A stretch of 64,000 nt of DNA from Flavobacterium sp. MC2016-06 (GCF_009711165.2 NZ_WMID02000004.1:224860-288859), one strand, 5' to 3'. Positions 7,663-15,324 are shown, counted from the first letter of the stretch. Made by a program: numbers and translations. The notes: generated by a model from the sequence alone, not told the origin.

Positions 7663-9078
7663 TTATAGTTTAGGAAATTTCATTTCGTTAAAAGTACTTT
7701 TTTGTTTGGCAAGAGCTTCAATGTCTTCCCATTTTCTTGGAGATTCTACAGATAGATTTTCGTATGAATCCTTTTTAATTAAAATATCATCTTCAATACG
7801 AACACCAATATTCCACCATTTTTTATCACAATTACTATTTGCTGGAATGTAAATTCCGGGTTCAACAGTAATAATCATGTTCTCTTTAAGTAAACTTTTT
7901 GGTCCGCTGTAATTTCCTTTGTCGTGAACATCTAAACCAAGAAAATGAGAACATCCGTGAGGATAATACATTTTCACATCTTTGAGTTCTTTAATAATGC
8001 CTAATTTCAATAATCCTTCTGCAAGAACTTCTGTAGCTTTGATGTTTAAATCGGCAAGCGGCGTTCCTTCTCTGCAAATTTTAAAAACTTCTTCTTGAGC
8101 ATCGTAAACCAATTGATAAATGGCTTTTTGTTCTTGGGTAAATTTTCCGTTAGCAGGAATTGTTCTCGTAACATCGGCAGAATAGCCGTGATATTCAGAA
8201 CCAACATCCATCAATAATAATTGATTGTCAATTTTTGTACTGTTGTTTTCTCCATAATGCAAGATACATCCGTTTGCGCCAGCACCTACAATTGGCGGAT
8301 AACCTTCGTCTTCTGCGCCATATCTTCTATGTACGTAGGCATGAATTCCGTCTGCCTCATTTTCACTCATATCTGGACCAACCGCTTTCATTACTTCATT
8401 ATGAGCAATGCAGGAAAGTTTTACTGTTTTACGCATTAAAACCAATTCTTCGGGTGTTTTTATTTCGCGCAGTGTATTTGTAATCGTTCTGAAAAGTTCT
8501 AAAGATTTATTGTTGTCTTCTGTAATTCCAGCTTTGGTTTTAAAAGTCTGTAGTAAGCCAAAAAGATCAAAACCACTATTGTTTTTATCGATATCTGTTG
8601 GGATTTTGTCATAAATTATTTTGTCGAATTTTTTAAAGTCGATAACAAAATCTTTAAAATCTTTACCGTTGTAAACTGTCGAAAGACCTAATTTAGATTT
8701 CGCTCCTTCGGTGCCTAAACGTCTTCCGGTCCAAGTTTCTTTAGACGCATTTCTTTCTCTAACAAAAAGGACTTCGTTGTACGTTTCACCAGTTCCTTGT
8801 GTTTCTTTAAAAATCAATAAAACAGCATCTGGCTCTTTATATCCTGTTAAGTAGAATAAATCTGGATTTTGATGAAAACTGTAATTGATGTCTCTAGAAA
8901 AAACTCTTTCTGGATATGAGAAAACCACGGCAACAGAATTTGCAGGCATTAATGCTCTAAAAGCTTCTCTACGACCTTTGTGGAATTCTTTTGTGAGGTA
9001 ATCTGTTGGTAAATTTTCTTGAGATTGGGTTTGGTTAATGGTGAGTAAGAATGTGAAAAGTAATAAAAGGTGTTTCAT
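7663..9078 (-). CDS. secreted aminopeptidase P family protein (Xaa-Pro aminopeptidase)
   Basis: A 471-residue M24B metallopeptidase that would remove N-terminal residues preceding proline. A signal peptide (KHLLLLFTFLLTINQTQSQ) indicates export. An N-terminal creatinase-like domain follows (FSYPERVFSRDINYSFHQNP), then the pita-bread catalytic domain with all five metal ligands in context: MDVGSEYHGYSADVTRT (two Asp), HGCSHFLGLDVHD (His), TVEPGIYIP (Glu) and GVRIEDDIL (Glu). Length is typical for exported bacterial aminopeptidase P. It stands alone on the minus strand with a terminator and an inverted repeat downstream. The function is confident at family level. Confidence 0.92.
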   Translation of the reverse strand: MKHLLLLFTFLLTINQTQSQENLPTDYLTKEFHKGRREAFRALMPANSVAVVFSYPERVFSRDINYSFHQNPDLFYLTGYKEPDAVLLIFKETQGTGETYNEVLFVRERNASKETWTGRRLGTEGAKSKLGLSTVYNGKDFKDFVIDFKKFDKIIYDKIPTDIDKNNSGFDLFGLLQTFKTKAGITEDNNKSLELFRTITNTLREIKTPEELVLMRKTVKLSCIAHNEVMKAVGPDMSENEADGIHAYVHRRYGAEDEGYPPIVGAGANGCILHYGENNSTKIDNQLLLMDVGSEYHGYSADVTRTIPANGKFTQEQKAIYQLVYDAQEEVFKICREGTPLADLNIKATEVLAEGLLKLGIIKELKDVKMYYPHGCSHFLGLDVHDKGNYSGPKSLLKENMIITVEPGIYIPANSNCDKKWWNIGVRIEDDILIKKDSYENLSVESPRKWEDIEALAKQKSTFNEMKFPKL

Positions 9079-9148
9079 TTTTTTGGTTTTAAATGACAGT
9101 TTTTGGTTTTAGTTGCTGCAAATTACAAAAAAATATGAATTTAAAGAG

Positions 9149-9235
9149 TTTGCCGCGAATTACACGAATTTTCACGAATTTCTATGTTGTAGAATTTAAA
9201 TGTAATTCGTGAAAATTCGTGTAATTCGTGGCAAA
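9149..9235. repeat. 32-bp inverted repeat, CACGAATTACACGAATT type
   Basis: Arms 9149-9180 and 9204-9235 pair over 32 bases with a single mismatch (GCCGCG against CGTGGC). The arm holds three CACGAATT-like units. The core is the same as at 6410-6486, making a two-copy dispersed family in this window. Confidence 0.8.
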
Positions 9236-9239
9236 AAAA

Positions 9240-9266
9240 AAGACCATCCATTTATAGGACAGTCTT
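9240..9266 (-). terminator. rho-independent terminator of the msrB-msrA operon
   Basis: On the minus strand AAGACTGTCC and GGATGGTCTT form a 10-bp stem with two G-U pairs and a 7-base loop, followed by at least eight T residues. It sits 22 bases beyond the msrA stop. Confidence 0.75.
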
Positions 9267-9288
9267 CTTAATAATTAACCATTAAACC

Positions 9289-9906
9289 TTATTTCTTTTT
9301 TAACTTGTCTTTAAAAACCTTTTCAAATTTTTCTATTTTAGGCTGAATTACCATTTTGCAATACGGTTGATTTTTGTTGTTTGCATAATAATTCTGATGA
9401 TAATCTTCGGCTTTATAAAACACTTTAAAAGGCTCGACTTTTGTTACAATTGGACTGCTGTATACTTTTGCTTTGTTTAATTCGGCGATAATACTTTCGG
9501 CAGCTTTTTTCTGTTCTGCATTTTTATAAAAAATAACAGAACGATATTGAGTGCCAACATCAGCGCCTTGTCTGTTAAGTGTTGTTGGATCGTGAACAGT
9601 AAAAAACACTTTAAAAATTTCGTTAATGTCCGTTACATTTTTGTCGTACGTAATCTGAACTACTTCGGCGTGGCCAGTTTCTCCAGTACAAACCTCTTCG
9701 TAACTTGGGTTGGCTACAGTTCCTCCAGAAAATCCAGAAACTACAGATTTTACGCCGTCTAAGTTTTCGTAAACCGCTTCAACACACCAATAACAACCTC
9801 CGCCAAGTGTAATAGTTTCTAGGTTAGAAGCTTTTTTTGTGGTGTTATTTTGTGAAAATCCACTTAATGATAAAGCGAATAAGCATATTAAAATTGTATT
9901 TTTCAT
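9289..9906 (-). CDS. msrA: peptide-methionine (S)-S-oxide reductase MsrA, exported
   Basis: Reduces the S-epimer of methionine sulfoxide in oxidised proteins. A signal peptide (KNTILICLFALSLSGFSQ) points to a periplasmic protein. The catalytic motif GCYWCVEAVYENLDGV carries the active Cys at residue 38, and the downstream YDPTT-equivalent (HDPTTLNRQGADVGTQYRS) and HQNYYANN motifs are present. The gene lies 8 bases downstream of msrB on the same strand, so both stereospecific reductases are probably made together for envelope oxidative-damage repair. Length is normal. Confidence 0.96.
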   Translation of the reverse strand: MKNTILICLFALSLSGFSQNNTTKKASNLETITLGGGCYWCVEAVYENLDGVKSVVSGFSGGTVANPSYEEVCTGETGHAEVVQITYDKNVTDINEIFKVFFTVHDPTTLNRQGADVGTQYRSVIFYKNAEQKKAAESIIAELNKAKVYSSPIVTKVEPFKVFYKAEDYHQNYYANNKNQPYCKMVIQPKIEKFEKVFKDKLKKK

Positions 9907-9914
9907 TATTGAAA

Positions 9915-10469
9915 TTATTTAGAATCAGGAATAAAATCAAGAGCGATCGAGTTCATGCAATAACGTTTTCCAGTTGGTTCAGGACCGTCATCAAATAAAT
10001 GACCTAAATGTCCGCCGCATCTGCCGCAAAGTGCTTCAGTACGTTCCATTCCAAGAGAATTATCCGTTTTGTAAACAACACTTTTTTTATTGTCTTGTTC
10101 AAAAAAACTAGGCCATCCGCAGCTGCTAGAAAATTTAGCTCCAGATCTAAAAAGTTTATTACCGCAAGAAGCGCAATAATAAGTTCCTTTTTCATCCGTG
10201 TTCCAGTATTTTCCAGTAAAAGGTCTTTCAGTATCCGCATTTCGCATTACAGCATAAACATCTTCTGGTAAGACTTTTTTCCATTCGGCGTCGCTTACGT
10301 TAAGTTTTGTGGTGTCTGTATTAGAATAATATGGATTTCCGGGTTTGTTAATTACATTTTCCATAGAAGTTGATTTTGTTTGCTGCTTTTTAGAATTTTG
10401 TCCGCATGCCTGCAAAATAAATAGCGGGATTAAAAAGCAAAGGCTGAAAATTTGTGTTCTTGTTTTCAT
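9915..10469 (-). CDS. msrB: peptide-methionine (R)-S-oxide reductase MsrB, lipoprotein
   Basis: Reduces the R-epimer of methionine sulfoxide. Starting at 10469 gives a lipoprotein signal peptide (KTRTQIFSLCFLIPLFILQAC). A longer reading frame reaches 10499, but a promoter -7 element at 10497-10504 overlaps that start, so the shorter one is preferred. Two zinc-binding CxxC motifs (YYCASCGNKLF and ALCGRCGGHLGH) and the catalytic Cys in RYCMNSIAL are present. It is the first gene of a two-gene operon with msrA. An exported, membrane-anchored MsrB beside an exported MsrA fits a periplasmic repair pair. Confidence 0.95.
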   Translation of the reverse strand: MKTRTQIFSLCFLIPLFILQACGQNSKKQQTKSTSMENVINKPGNPYYSNTDTTKLNVSDAEWKKVLPEDVYAVMRNADTERPFTGKYWNTDEKGTYYCASCGNKLFRSGAKFSSSCGWPSFFEQDNKKSVVYKTDNSLGMERTEALCGRCGGHLGHLFDDGPEPTGKRYCMNSIALDFIPDSK

Positions 10470-10496
10470 AATAAATGAGGCTTTATTTTTGTAACT

Positions 10497-10504
10497 CAAA
10501 GATA
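10497..10504 (-). promoter_or_regulatory. -7 promoter element of the msrB-msrA operon
   Basis: Reads TATCTTTG on the minus strand, matching TAnnTTTG. The predicted transcription start, about 7 bases further, leaves a leader of about 20 bases to the msrB ATG at 10469. Confidence 0.7.
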
Positions 10505-10737
10505 CGACGAGAGTTTGTCTTGAAATGTCGTCTAGGTTACAATTGAGATTATTTTAAGTATGTTTTAACTTTTATTATTTACGTAAAACAAAGGGCAGTA
10601 GTTTTGGTTTCTTATTTTTAAAGGTTTTTAGAATTTAAGTAAAATGCAAGCCGTTGTAAATTAGAATTTTGCGAATTATCAAGTGAGTTAAACTTTTCAC
10701 AATCTTCTCTAGGATTTTCAAGCCATTTCTTTTTTCG

Positions 10738-10745
10738 TATTTTTG
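10738..10745 (+). promoter_or_regulatory. -7 promoter element before idi
   Basis: TATTTTTG matches TAnnTTTG and lies 18 bases before the ATG at 10763. Confidence 0.6.
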
Positions 10746-10762
10746 TTTGATCAATATGCCCT

Positions 10763-11290
10763 ATGATAGAAGAAAACGTAATATTAGTTAATCAAAATGA
10801 TGAGCAGATTGGCTTAATGCCAAAACTAGAAGCACATGAAAAAGCAGTTTTACACCGCGCTTTTTCGGTTTTTATTTTAAATAATAAAAATGAAATAATG
10901 TTGCAGCAGCGTGCACATCAAAAATATCACTCACCTTTACTTTGGACAAATACTTGCTGCAGTCATCAGCGCGAAGGTGAAACCAATACGGAAGCTGGCT
11001 GTAGAAGATTGTTTGAAGAAATGGGTTTTAAAGCAGAATTGAAAGAACTCTTTCATTTTATTTATAAAGCTCCTTTTGATAATGGTCTTACAGAGCACGA
11101 ACTTGATCATGTTATGATTGGATATTATAATGATAGTCCAGAAATAAACATTGAAGAGGTAGAAGATTGGAAATGGATGAAAATAGAAGACGTAAAAACA
11201 GACATACAAGAACAGCCCGAAATTTACACTGTATGGTTTAAAATAATTTTTGATGAATTTTATCATTATTTAGAAGACCATAAGATTTAA
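10763..11290 (+). CDS. idi: isopentenyl-diphosphate delta-isomerase, type 1
   Basis: Interconverts isopentenyl and dimethylallyl diphosphate in isoprenoid synthesis. The 175-residue Nudix-fold protein has the catalytic Cys in NTCCSHQREGET and the catalytic Glu in the TEHELDHVMIGYY segment, both in the expected spacing, plus the Nudix-like helix region (AGCRRLFEEMGF). Cytoplasmic. It begins a compact plus-strand gene set; the PTPS gene follows after 21 bases. Confidence 0.95.
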   Translation: MIEENVILVNQNDEQIGLMPKLEAHEKAVLHRAFSVFILNNKNEIMLQQRAHQKYHSPLLWTNTCCSHQREGETNTEAGCRRLFEEMGFKAELKELFHFIYKAPFDNGLTEHELDHVMIGYYNDSPEINIEEVEDWKWMKIEDVKTDIQEQPEIYTVWFKIIFDEFYHYLEDHKI

Positions 11291-11311
11291 CCAAGCTAAC
11301 CAAAAACCTAA

Positions 11312-11722
11312 ATGAAAGTAACCATATCAAGAAAAGCACATTTTAATGCTGCGCATCGACTACATCGAAAGGATTGGACATTGGAAAAGAACAATGCTGT
11401 TTTTGGAAAATGTAATAATCCCAATTTTCATGGTCACAATTATGGTTTAACAGTAAGTGTTACAGGAAAAATTGACCCAGAAACTGGTTTTGTTTTAGAT
11501 GTGAAAGTATTAGCGGATATTATACTTGAAGAAGTTGAAATTCCGTTTGATCACAAAAATCTGAATCTGGACGTTCCGGAATTTCAAGATTTGAATCCAA
11601 CTGCAGAAAATATTGCTGTTGTGATATGGAATAAAATTAGAAAAAGAATTCAGCCTGATTTTGATTTAGAAATACTGCTGAATGAAACGGACCGCAATTT
11701 TGTAACTTATAAAGGAGAATAA
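11312..11722 (+). CDS. 6-pyruvoyl-tetrahydropterin synthase / QueD family protein
   Basis: A 136-residue T-fold enzyme. Zinc-binding histidines are visible in FNAAHRLHRKDW and NFHGHNY, and the catalytic Cys in FGKCNNPNFHGHNY. A Glu near the C-terminus (LNETDRNFVTY) completes the usual active site. Members either make 6-pyruvoyl-tetrahydropterin or, as QueD, 6-carboxy-tetrahydropterin for queuosine; sequence reading alone does not separate these. It lies between idi and bcp in a probable operon (4 bases to bcp). Confidence 0.9.
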   Translation: MKVTISRKAHFNAAHRLHRKDWTLEKNNAVFGKCNNPNFHGHNYGLTVSVTGKIDPETGFVLDVKVLADIILEEVEIPFDHKNLNLDVPEFQDLNPTAENIAVVIWNKIRKRIQPDFDLEILLNETDRNFVTYKGE

Positions 11723-11726
11723 TAAA

Positions 11727-12185
11727 ATGTCATTAAAAATAGGAGATATAGTTCCAAATTTTACTGCAAAAGATAATCACGGAGAAGTTTTTGAAAGCCA
11801 AAGCGTTTTAGGAAGAAAGCCGCTGGTTATCTATTTTTACCCAAAAGATAATACGCCAGGTTGTACTACTGAAGCTTGCAGCTTTAGAGATCAATACGAA
11901 GATTTTAAAGATCTAGGTGCCGAGGTAATCGGTATTAGCAGTGATAGTGTAAAATCACATCATAAATTTGCAGACAAGCACAAACTGCCTTTTATATTAT
12001 TGTCTGATCAAGACAAAAAATTGAGACACCTTTTTGGTGTTAGAGATAATTTATTTGGACTTCTGCCAGGAAGAGTAACGTATGTTATTGATAGAAATGG
12101 TGTCGTAATTTTAATTTTCGACAGTATGAATGCTTCAAAACATATTCCGAAAGCATTAGAGACAGTCAAAGAATTAGTATTATAA
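11727..12185 (+). CDS. bcp: thioredoxin-dependent peroxiredoxin, Bcp type
   Basis: Reduces hydroperoxides in the cytoplasm. The 152-residue protein has the peroxidatic Cys in FYPKDNTPGCTTEAC, with the second Cys five residues later as in atypical two-Cys Bcp enzymes. The peroxiredoxin core continues with GISSDSVKSHHKFADKH and ends in a normal Bcp C-terminus. It follows the PTPS gene after only 4 bases, so translation is probably coupled within one operon. Confidence 0.95.
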   Translation: MSLKIGDIVPNFTAKDNHGEVFESQSVLGRKPLVIYFYPKDNTPGCTTEACSFRDQYEDFKDLGAEVIGISSDSVKSHHKFADKHKLPFILLSDQDKKLRHLFGVRDNLFGLLPGRVTYVIDRNGVVILIFDSMNASKHIPKALETVKELVL

Positions 12186-12244
12186 ATAAAGAAAATAGTA
12201 TTACATCAACGTTTAATTAATAAAGATATTAGCCTAAAAAAACT

Positions 12245-13213
12245 ATGAAGCCAAAAATGTACCCTTTGCAATTTGCCCCGATTTTAAAAGAAAGAATCTG
12301 GGGAGGAGAAAAATTAAAGACAATTTTAAACAAACCTATTGTTTCTAAAATTACCGGAGAAAGCTGGGAATTATCTACTGTAGAAGGTGATGTAAGTGTG
12401 GTTGCAAATGGAGATCTTAAAGGAAAATCATTAATGGAACTTATTGATGAAACGCCAAATGAAATTCTTGGAACTAAAGTTTACGAGCGTTTTGGAAAAC
12501 AGTTTCCACTTCTTTTTAAATATTTAGATGCAAGAGAAGATCTTTCGATACAAGTACACCCAAATGACAAATTGGCAAAAGAACGTCATAATTCTTTTGG
12601 TAAAACAGAAATGTGGTATGTAACACAAGCAGACGCAGATGCTAGAATTATTGTAGGTTTTAAAGAAAACTCAAGTAAAGAAGAATACTTAGCACATTTA
12701 AATGACAAAACATTAGTATCTATTTTAGATACTGTAAAAGCAAAAGCTGGCGATGTTTTCTTTTTAGAAACTGGAACTGTTCATGCTATTGGTGCAGGTT
12801 TAGTAGTGGCAGAAATTCAGCAGACTTCAGATATCACATATCGTTTGTACGATTTTGATCGTAAAGATGCACAAGGGAACACTAGAGAGCTGCATGTAGA
12901 TCTAGCTTTAGATGCCATAAACTACAATAAAGTAGAAACTCAAAAGAAATACGATACAAAAGCAAATACATCTAATGTAGTAGTAGATTGTCCTTATTTT
13001 ACCACTAATTTTATTCCGTTAGAAGATAAAGCAGCAGTTTCTAAATCTGGAGAAACCTTTACAGTATATATGTGTATTGAAGGAAGTTTTGAAATTGAAT
13101 ACGATGGGTTTAAACACACTTATATAAAAGGTGACACTGTTTTAGTTCCAGCTGCGATAAATGCATTTATTTTGAACGGAAAAGCTTCAATTTTAGAAAT
13201 TTACATTTCATAG
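12245..13213 (+). CDS. manA: mannose-6-phosphate isomerase, class I
   Basis: Interconverts mannose 6-phosphate and fructose 6-phosphate for GDP-mannose synthesis or mannose use. The 322-residue cupin protein carries zinc-site segments DLSIQVHPND, GKTEMWYV and a His in ETGTVHAIGAG, and the family signature EIQQTSDITYRLYDFDR. This short form matches the class I enzymes of Firmicutes and Bacteroidota rather than the longer E. coli protein. It is separated by 59 bases from bcp and probably shares its transcript. Confidence 0.93.
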   Translation: MKPKMYPLQFAPILKERIWGGEKLKTILNKPIVSKITGESWELSTVEGDVSVVANGDLKGKSLMELIDETPNEILGTKVYERFGKQFPLLFKYLDAREDLSIQVHPNDKLAKERHNSFGKTEMWYVTQADADARIIVGFKENSSKEEYLAHLNDKTLVSILDTVKAKAGDVFFLETGTVHAIGAGLVVAEIQQTSDITYRLYDFDRKDAQGNTRELHVDLALDAINYNKVETQKKYDTKANTSNVVVDCPYFTTNFIPLEDKAAVSKSGETFTVYMCIEGSFEIEYDGFKHTYIKGDTVLVPAAINAFILNGKASILEIYIS

Positions 13214-13235
13214 CACTTAATAAAAAGATTATATG

Positions 13236-13243
13236 TACTTTTG
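13236..13243 (+). promoter_or_regulatory. -7 promoter element before the 88-aa protein gene
   Basis: TACTTTTG matches TAnnTTTG, 26 bases before the ATG at 13270. Confidence 0.6.
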
Positions 13244-13269
13244 CAGTCGCAAATTAAAATAAAAATAAA

Positions 13270-13536
13270 ATGGCAAACGTTAAGAATTTAAAGAAAGACA
13301 TCAATTTCGTATTAGGAGATATTATTGAAGCAATTTACTTGTTTGAAATGTCAACATCAGGAAATCCAACTCCAGAAACTAATGCTTTGATCGATGAAGC
13401 TATCGCTGCTTTTGATACTTTGATCACAAAAGTGAACGCAAAGAACGTTGAAAACAAAAAATCTCATTTCAAACAAATTAATGTTGAATTGGAACAAACT
13501 GCAAATCAATTAATTGCTAAGATCAACGAATTGTAA
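13270..13536 (+). CDS. small conserved hypothetical protein, 88 aa
   Basis: A soluble, almost entirely helical protein (DINFVLGDIIEAIYLFEMS, then a helix around IDEAIAAFDTLITKVNAKN and a final helix ending IAKINEL). It has no signal peptide or known domain. The pattern suggests a two- or three-helix bundle. It has its own TACTTTTG promoter and codon use that looks like that of well-expressed genes (frequent AAC, ATC, GAA), so the protein may be abundant. Function unknown. Confidence 0.75.
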   Translation: MANVKNLKKDINFVLGDIIEAIYLFEMSTSGNPTPETNALIDEAIAAFDTLITKVNAKNVENKKSHFKQINVELEQTANQLIAKINEL

Positions 13537-13567
13537 GCAAAAAAAAGATAAAAAAAGGGCAGATTTA

Positions 13568-13599
13568 TTTTGGAAAAACGAAAAACCGACTTATATTTG
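13568..13599 (+). promoter_or_regulatory. promoter of the first tRNA-Thr gene
   Basis: TTTTGG (13568-13573) and TATATTTG (13592-13599) match the Bacteroidota -33 TTTG and -7 TAnnTTTG with a 19-base spacer between TTTG and TATATTTG. The -7 element ends 16 bases before the mature tRNA. Confidence 0.85.
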
Positions 13600-13614
13600 C
13601 ACCCGTAATGAGTC

Positions 13615-13688
13615 GCCAGCGTAGCTCAGTTGGCTAGAGCAGCTGATTTGTAATCAGCAGGTCGTGGGTTCGAGTCCCTCCGCCGGCT
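13615..13688 (+). tRNA. tRNA-Thr (anticodon TGT)
   Basis: The sequence begins GCCAGCG and folds as a cloverleaf: D-arm around GCTCAGTTGGCTAGAGC, anticodon arm CTGATTTGTAATCAG with TGT in the loop, T-loop TTCGAGT and 3' acceptor strand CGCCGGC. CCA is not encoded in full. The acceptor shows one A-C mismatch by my pairing. It is identical to the second copy 178 bases downstream. Confidence 0.93.
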
Positions 13689-13694
13689 CAACAT

Positions 13695-13721
13695 AAAAAC
13701 CATCACTCAGTGATGGTTTTT
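13695..13721 (+). terminator. terminator of the first tRNA-Thr gene
   Basis: AAAAACCATCAC and GTGATGGTTTTT form a 12-bp stem with a 3-base loop, ending in T residues. Confidence 0.8.
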
Positions 13722-13745
13722 CTATTAAAATTGAAAGGCATTTTA

Positions 13746-13777
13746 TTTTGGAAATTCAAAAAACCAACTTATATTTG
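13746..13777 (+). promoter_or_regulatory. promoter of the second tRNA-Thr gene
   Basis: TTTTG (13746-13750) and TATATTTG (13770-13777) have the same 19-base spacing as in the first copy. The stretch from here into the tRNA is nearly identical to the first copy, so promoter and gene were duplicated together. Confidence 0.85.
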
Positions 13778-13792
13778 CACCCGTAATGAGTC

Positions 13793-13866
13793 GCCAGCGT
13801 AGCTCAGTTGGCTAGAGCAGCTGATTTGTAATCAGCAGGTCGTGGGTTCGAGTCCCTCCGCCGGCT
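13793..13866 (+). tRNA. tRNA-Thr (anticodon TGT), second copy
   Basis: Identical over its whole length to the tRNA at 13615-13688, with the same anticodon arm CTGATTTGTAATCAG. It has its own promoter and its own terminator, indicating a tandem duplication with a 178-bp repeat period. Confidence 0.93.
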
Positions 13867-13872
13867 CAACGT

Positions 13873-13900
13873 AAAACCATCACTTTTGTGATGGTTTTTT
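13873..13900 (+). terminator. terminator of the second tRNA-Thr gene
   Basis: AAAACCATCAC and GTGATGGTTTT form an 11-bp stem with a TTTT loop and a T-run. The stem matches the first tRNA terminator while the loop differs. Confidence 0.8.
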
Positions 13901-13905
13901 TGTTT

Positions 13906-13997
13906 AAATTCCAATATTAAAAATTCCAAATTCCAAATTCGACGAAACTTAATTTGTTTTGCAAAATTGGAATTTGGAATTTTTAATATTGGAATTT
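13906..13997. repeat. 31-bp perfect inverted repeat of ATTCCAA units
   Basis: Arms 13906-13936 and 13967-13997 are exact reverse complements with a 30-base spacer. The arm is built from AATTCCAA-type units like the hairpin after recQ at 1738-1780. Confidence 0.85.
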
Positions 13998-14015
13998 ATT
14001 TATAAATATTTTTCT

Positions 14016-14023
14016 TATGTTTG
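14016..14023 (+). promoter_or_regulatory. -7 promoter element before the second DUF5362-like gene
   Basis: TATGTTTG matches TAnnTTTG, 26 bases before the ATG at 14050. Confidence 0.6.
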
Positions 14024-14049
14024 TTGCTTAACCAAAAATAATATAACAA

Positions 14050-14505
14050 ATGGAAGAAACGTCAGTTTTTGAAAAATTTGAGTTGCAGCTCGACCAAACT
14101 GCAAAAGACTTTTTAAGAGAAACCGCTAAATGGGCTTATTTCTTATCAATAATGGGCTATATATTTATAGGTCTTTTGGTAGTGGTTGCTATTTTTGCAG
14201 GTTCTATTTTTGCTTCAATGAGCAGTTCAATGCCTGGAATGGGTATGATGGCTGGAATGGGAACTTTAATAGGTGGTTTGTATTTTGTGATCGCCGCGCT
14301 TTATTTCTTCCCTATTTATTATTTAAACAAGTTTGCAGTTAATACAAAGAAAGCTTTTAGAGATAATGATTCAGAAGCATTAACAAGCTCATTAGGATAT
14401 CTTAAATCGCATTATAAATTTATTGGTATCATGACACTTTCTGTTTTGATTTTGTATGCAATAATTTTTGTATTTGGAATCTTAGGTCTTTTCTTGAGAG
14501 GATAA
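14050..14505 (+). CDS. DUF5362-like small membrane protein
   Basis: A 151-residue paralogue of the protein at 2753-3178. It has three hydrophobic segments (roughly residues 31-54, 76-100 and 122-148), a Met/Gly-rich stretch (SSSMPGMGMMAGMGTLIGG) between the first two, and the shared KKAFRDNDSEALTSSLGYLK segment before the third. Inner-membrane location is inferred. It has its own promoter and a terminator at 14553-14583. Function unknown. Confidence 0.8.
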   Translation: MEETSVFEKFELQLDQTAKDFLRETAKWAYFLSIMGYIFIGLLVVVAIFAGSIFASMSSSMPGMGMMAGMGTLIGGLYFVIAALYFFPIYYLNKFAVNTKKAFRDNDSEALTSSLGYLKSHYKFIGIMTLSVLILYAIIFVFGILGLFLRG

Positions 14506-14552
14506 AAGAATGAAATAGTTGAGGTTTAATTTTAAAGATATATACTGAAACA

Positions 14553-14583
14553 AAAAAACGTCCTGAATTTCAGGACGTTTTTT
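14553..14583. terminator. bidirectional terminator between convergent genes
   Basis: AAAAAACGTCCTG and CAGGACGTTTTTT form a 13-bp stem with a 5-base loop. The A-run and T-run on either side let it serve both the plus-strand DUF5362-like gene and the minus-strand lipoprotein gene. Confidence 0.8.
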
Positions 14584-14604
14584 GTTATAACATAGAGTAT
14601 TTAA

Positions 14605-15324
14605 CTATTGTTGCGGTTGTTTCTTGATGTTAGCAACATACTTAGTAAGTTTCTTTCCGTAAAGAGATTGTGCTACTTTAGGAGACATTGATTTTTGAAT
14701 TGTATCTAAAAATTTGATGTTAATGTCATAGATCTCTGCTAAAGCAATGTAAGGTGCTATTTCGTGATCTTTGTTGTTAAGAGCAAAGTTTGTAGCGTAC
14801 AAGTATTTTCTTTTGATGTTGTTCTCTTGTTTTGCGTTAAGACTGTCAATTGCTTTTTGGTCTTGTCTTTTCATTGCTTTAAATCTAGGCTCAACAATGG
14901 CAAGATTTTCATCTATAAAACGAGAATTTATTTTTTGATACTCTTCGTATAGTTCTTGATTTTTAGATCCAGTAATTTTAGCGCCAGCAATAAAGTTGTC
15001 AAGATTAGTGTCGATATTAATATTTCCAGGTTCTGCAAAAAACATGATATTATTGTCTAATGAGTTTGTTACACCGCGATCTAAATATAGATAAAGCATT
15101 TCAGGAGATTCTAATTTTACATTAGTGTCAAAAGCAGAATTTCCATCAATTTTGATACTGTCAATAGCAACAAGTGCAGTGTCAACAACTCTTTGAATGT
15201 ATAAAGTTCCGTTTTTTAATCCTTTTATATTTCCTGTAAGATGCAAGCCATCAGTAGATTCTTTCTTGCTGCATGATGCTGCTGCTAATGCAAGAGTAAC
15301 AAAGGCAATAATTGTTTTTTTCAT
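14605..15324 (-). CDS. lipoprotein with DUF4369-like N-terminal domain
   Basis: A 239-residue lipoprotein (signal KKTIIAFVTLALAAASC, lipidated Cys near residue 18). The following segment GLHLTGNIKGLKNGTLYIQR resembles the DUF4369 domain that precedes thioredoxin-like domains in many Bacteroidota envelope proteins. Here no thioredoxin CxxC follows; the rest is helical (around RQDQKAIDSLNAKQENNIKR) and ends KKQPQQ. It may therefore be a DUF4369 protein that lacks the redox domain. The assignment of DUF4369 is from memory of the motif. Confidence 0.75.
   Translation of the reverse strand: MKKTIIAFVTLALAAASCSKKESTDGLHLTGNIKGLKNGTLYIQRVVDTALVAIDSIKIDGNSAFDTNVKLESPEMLYLYLDRGVTNSLDNNIMFFAEPGNINIDTNLDNFIAGAKITGSKNQELYEEYQKINSRFIDENLAIVEPRFKAMKRQDQKAIDSLNAKQENNIKRKYLYATNFALNNKDHEIAPYIALAEIYDINIKFLDTIQKSMSPKVAQSLYGKKLTKYVANIKKQPQQ

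Noticed and set aside
8221..8614. Plus-strand open frames inside the aminopeptidase gene
   Set aside because: They lie opposite a conserved coding sequence with all catalytic residues and have no conserved features of their own.
10470..10499. Upstream start for msrB giving ten extra residues
   Set aside because: The extra codons overlap a TATCTTTG promoter element and precede a good lipoprotein signal peptide at 10469.
13873..13997. Possible CRISPR-like repeats after the tRNA genes
   Set aside because: The repeated units are one inverted repeat and a terminator, with no regularly spaced direct repeats and no cas genes in the window.
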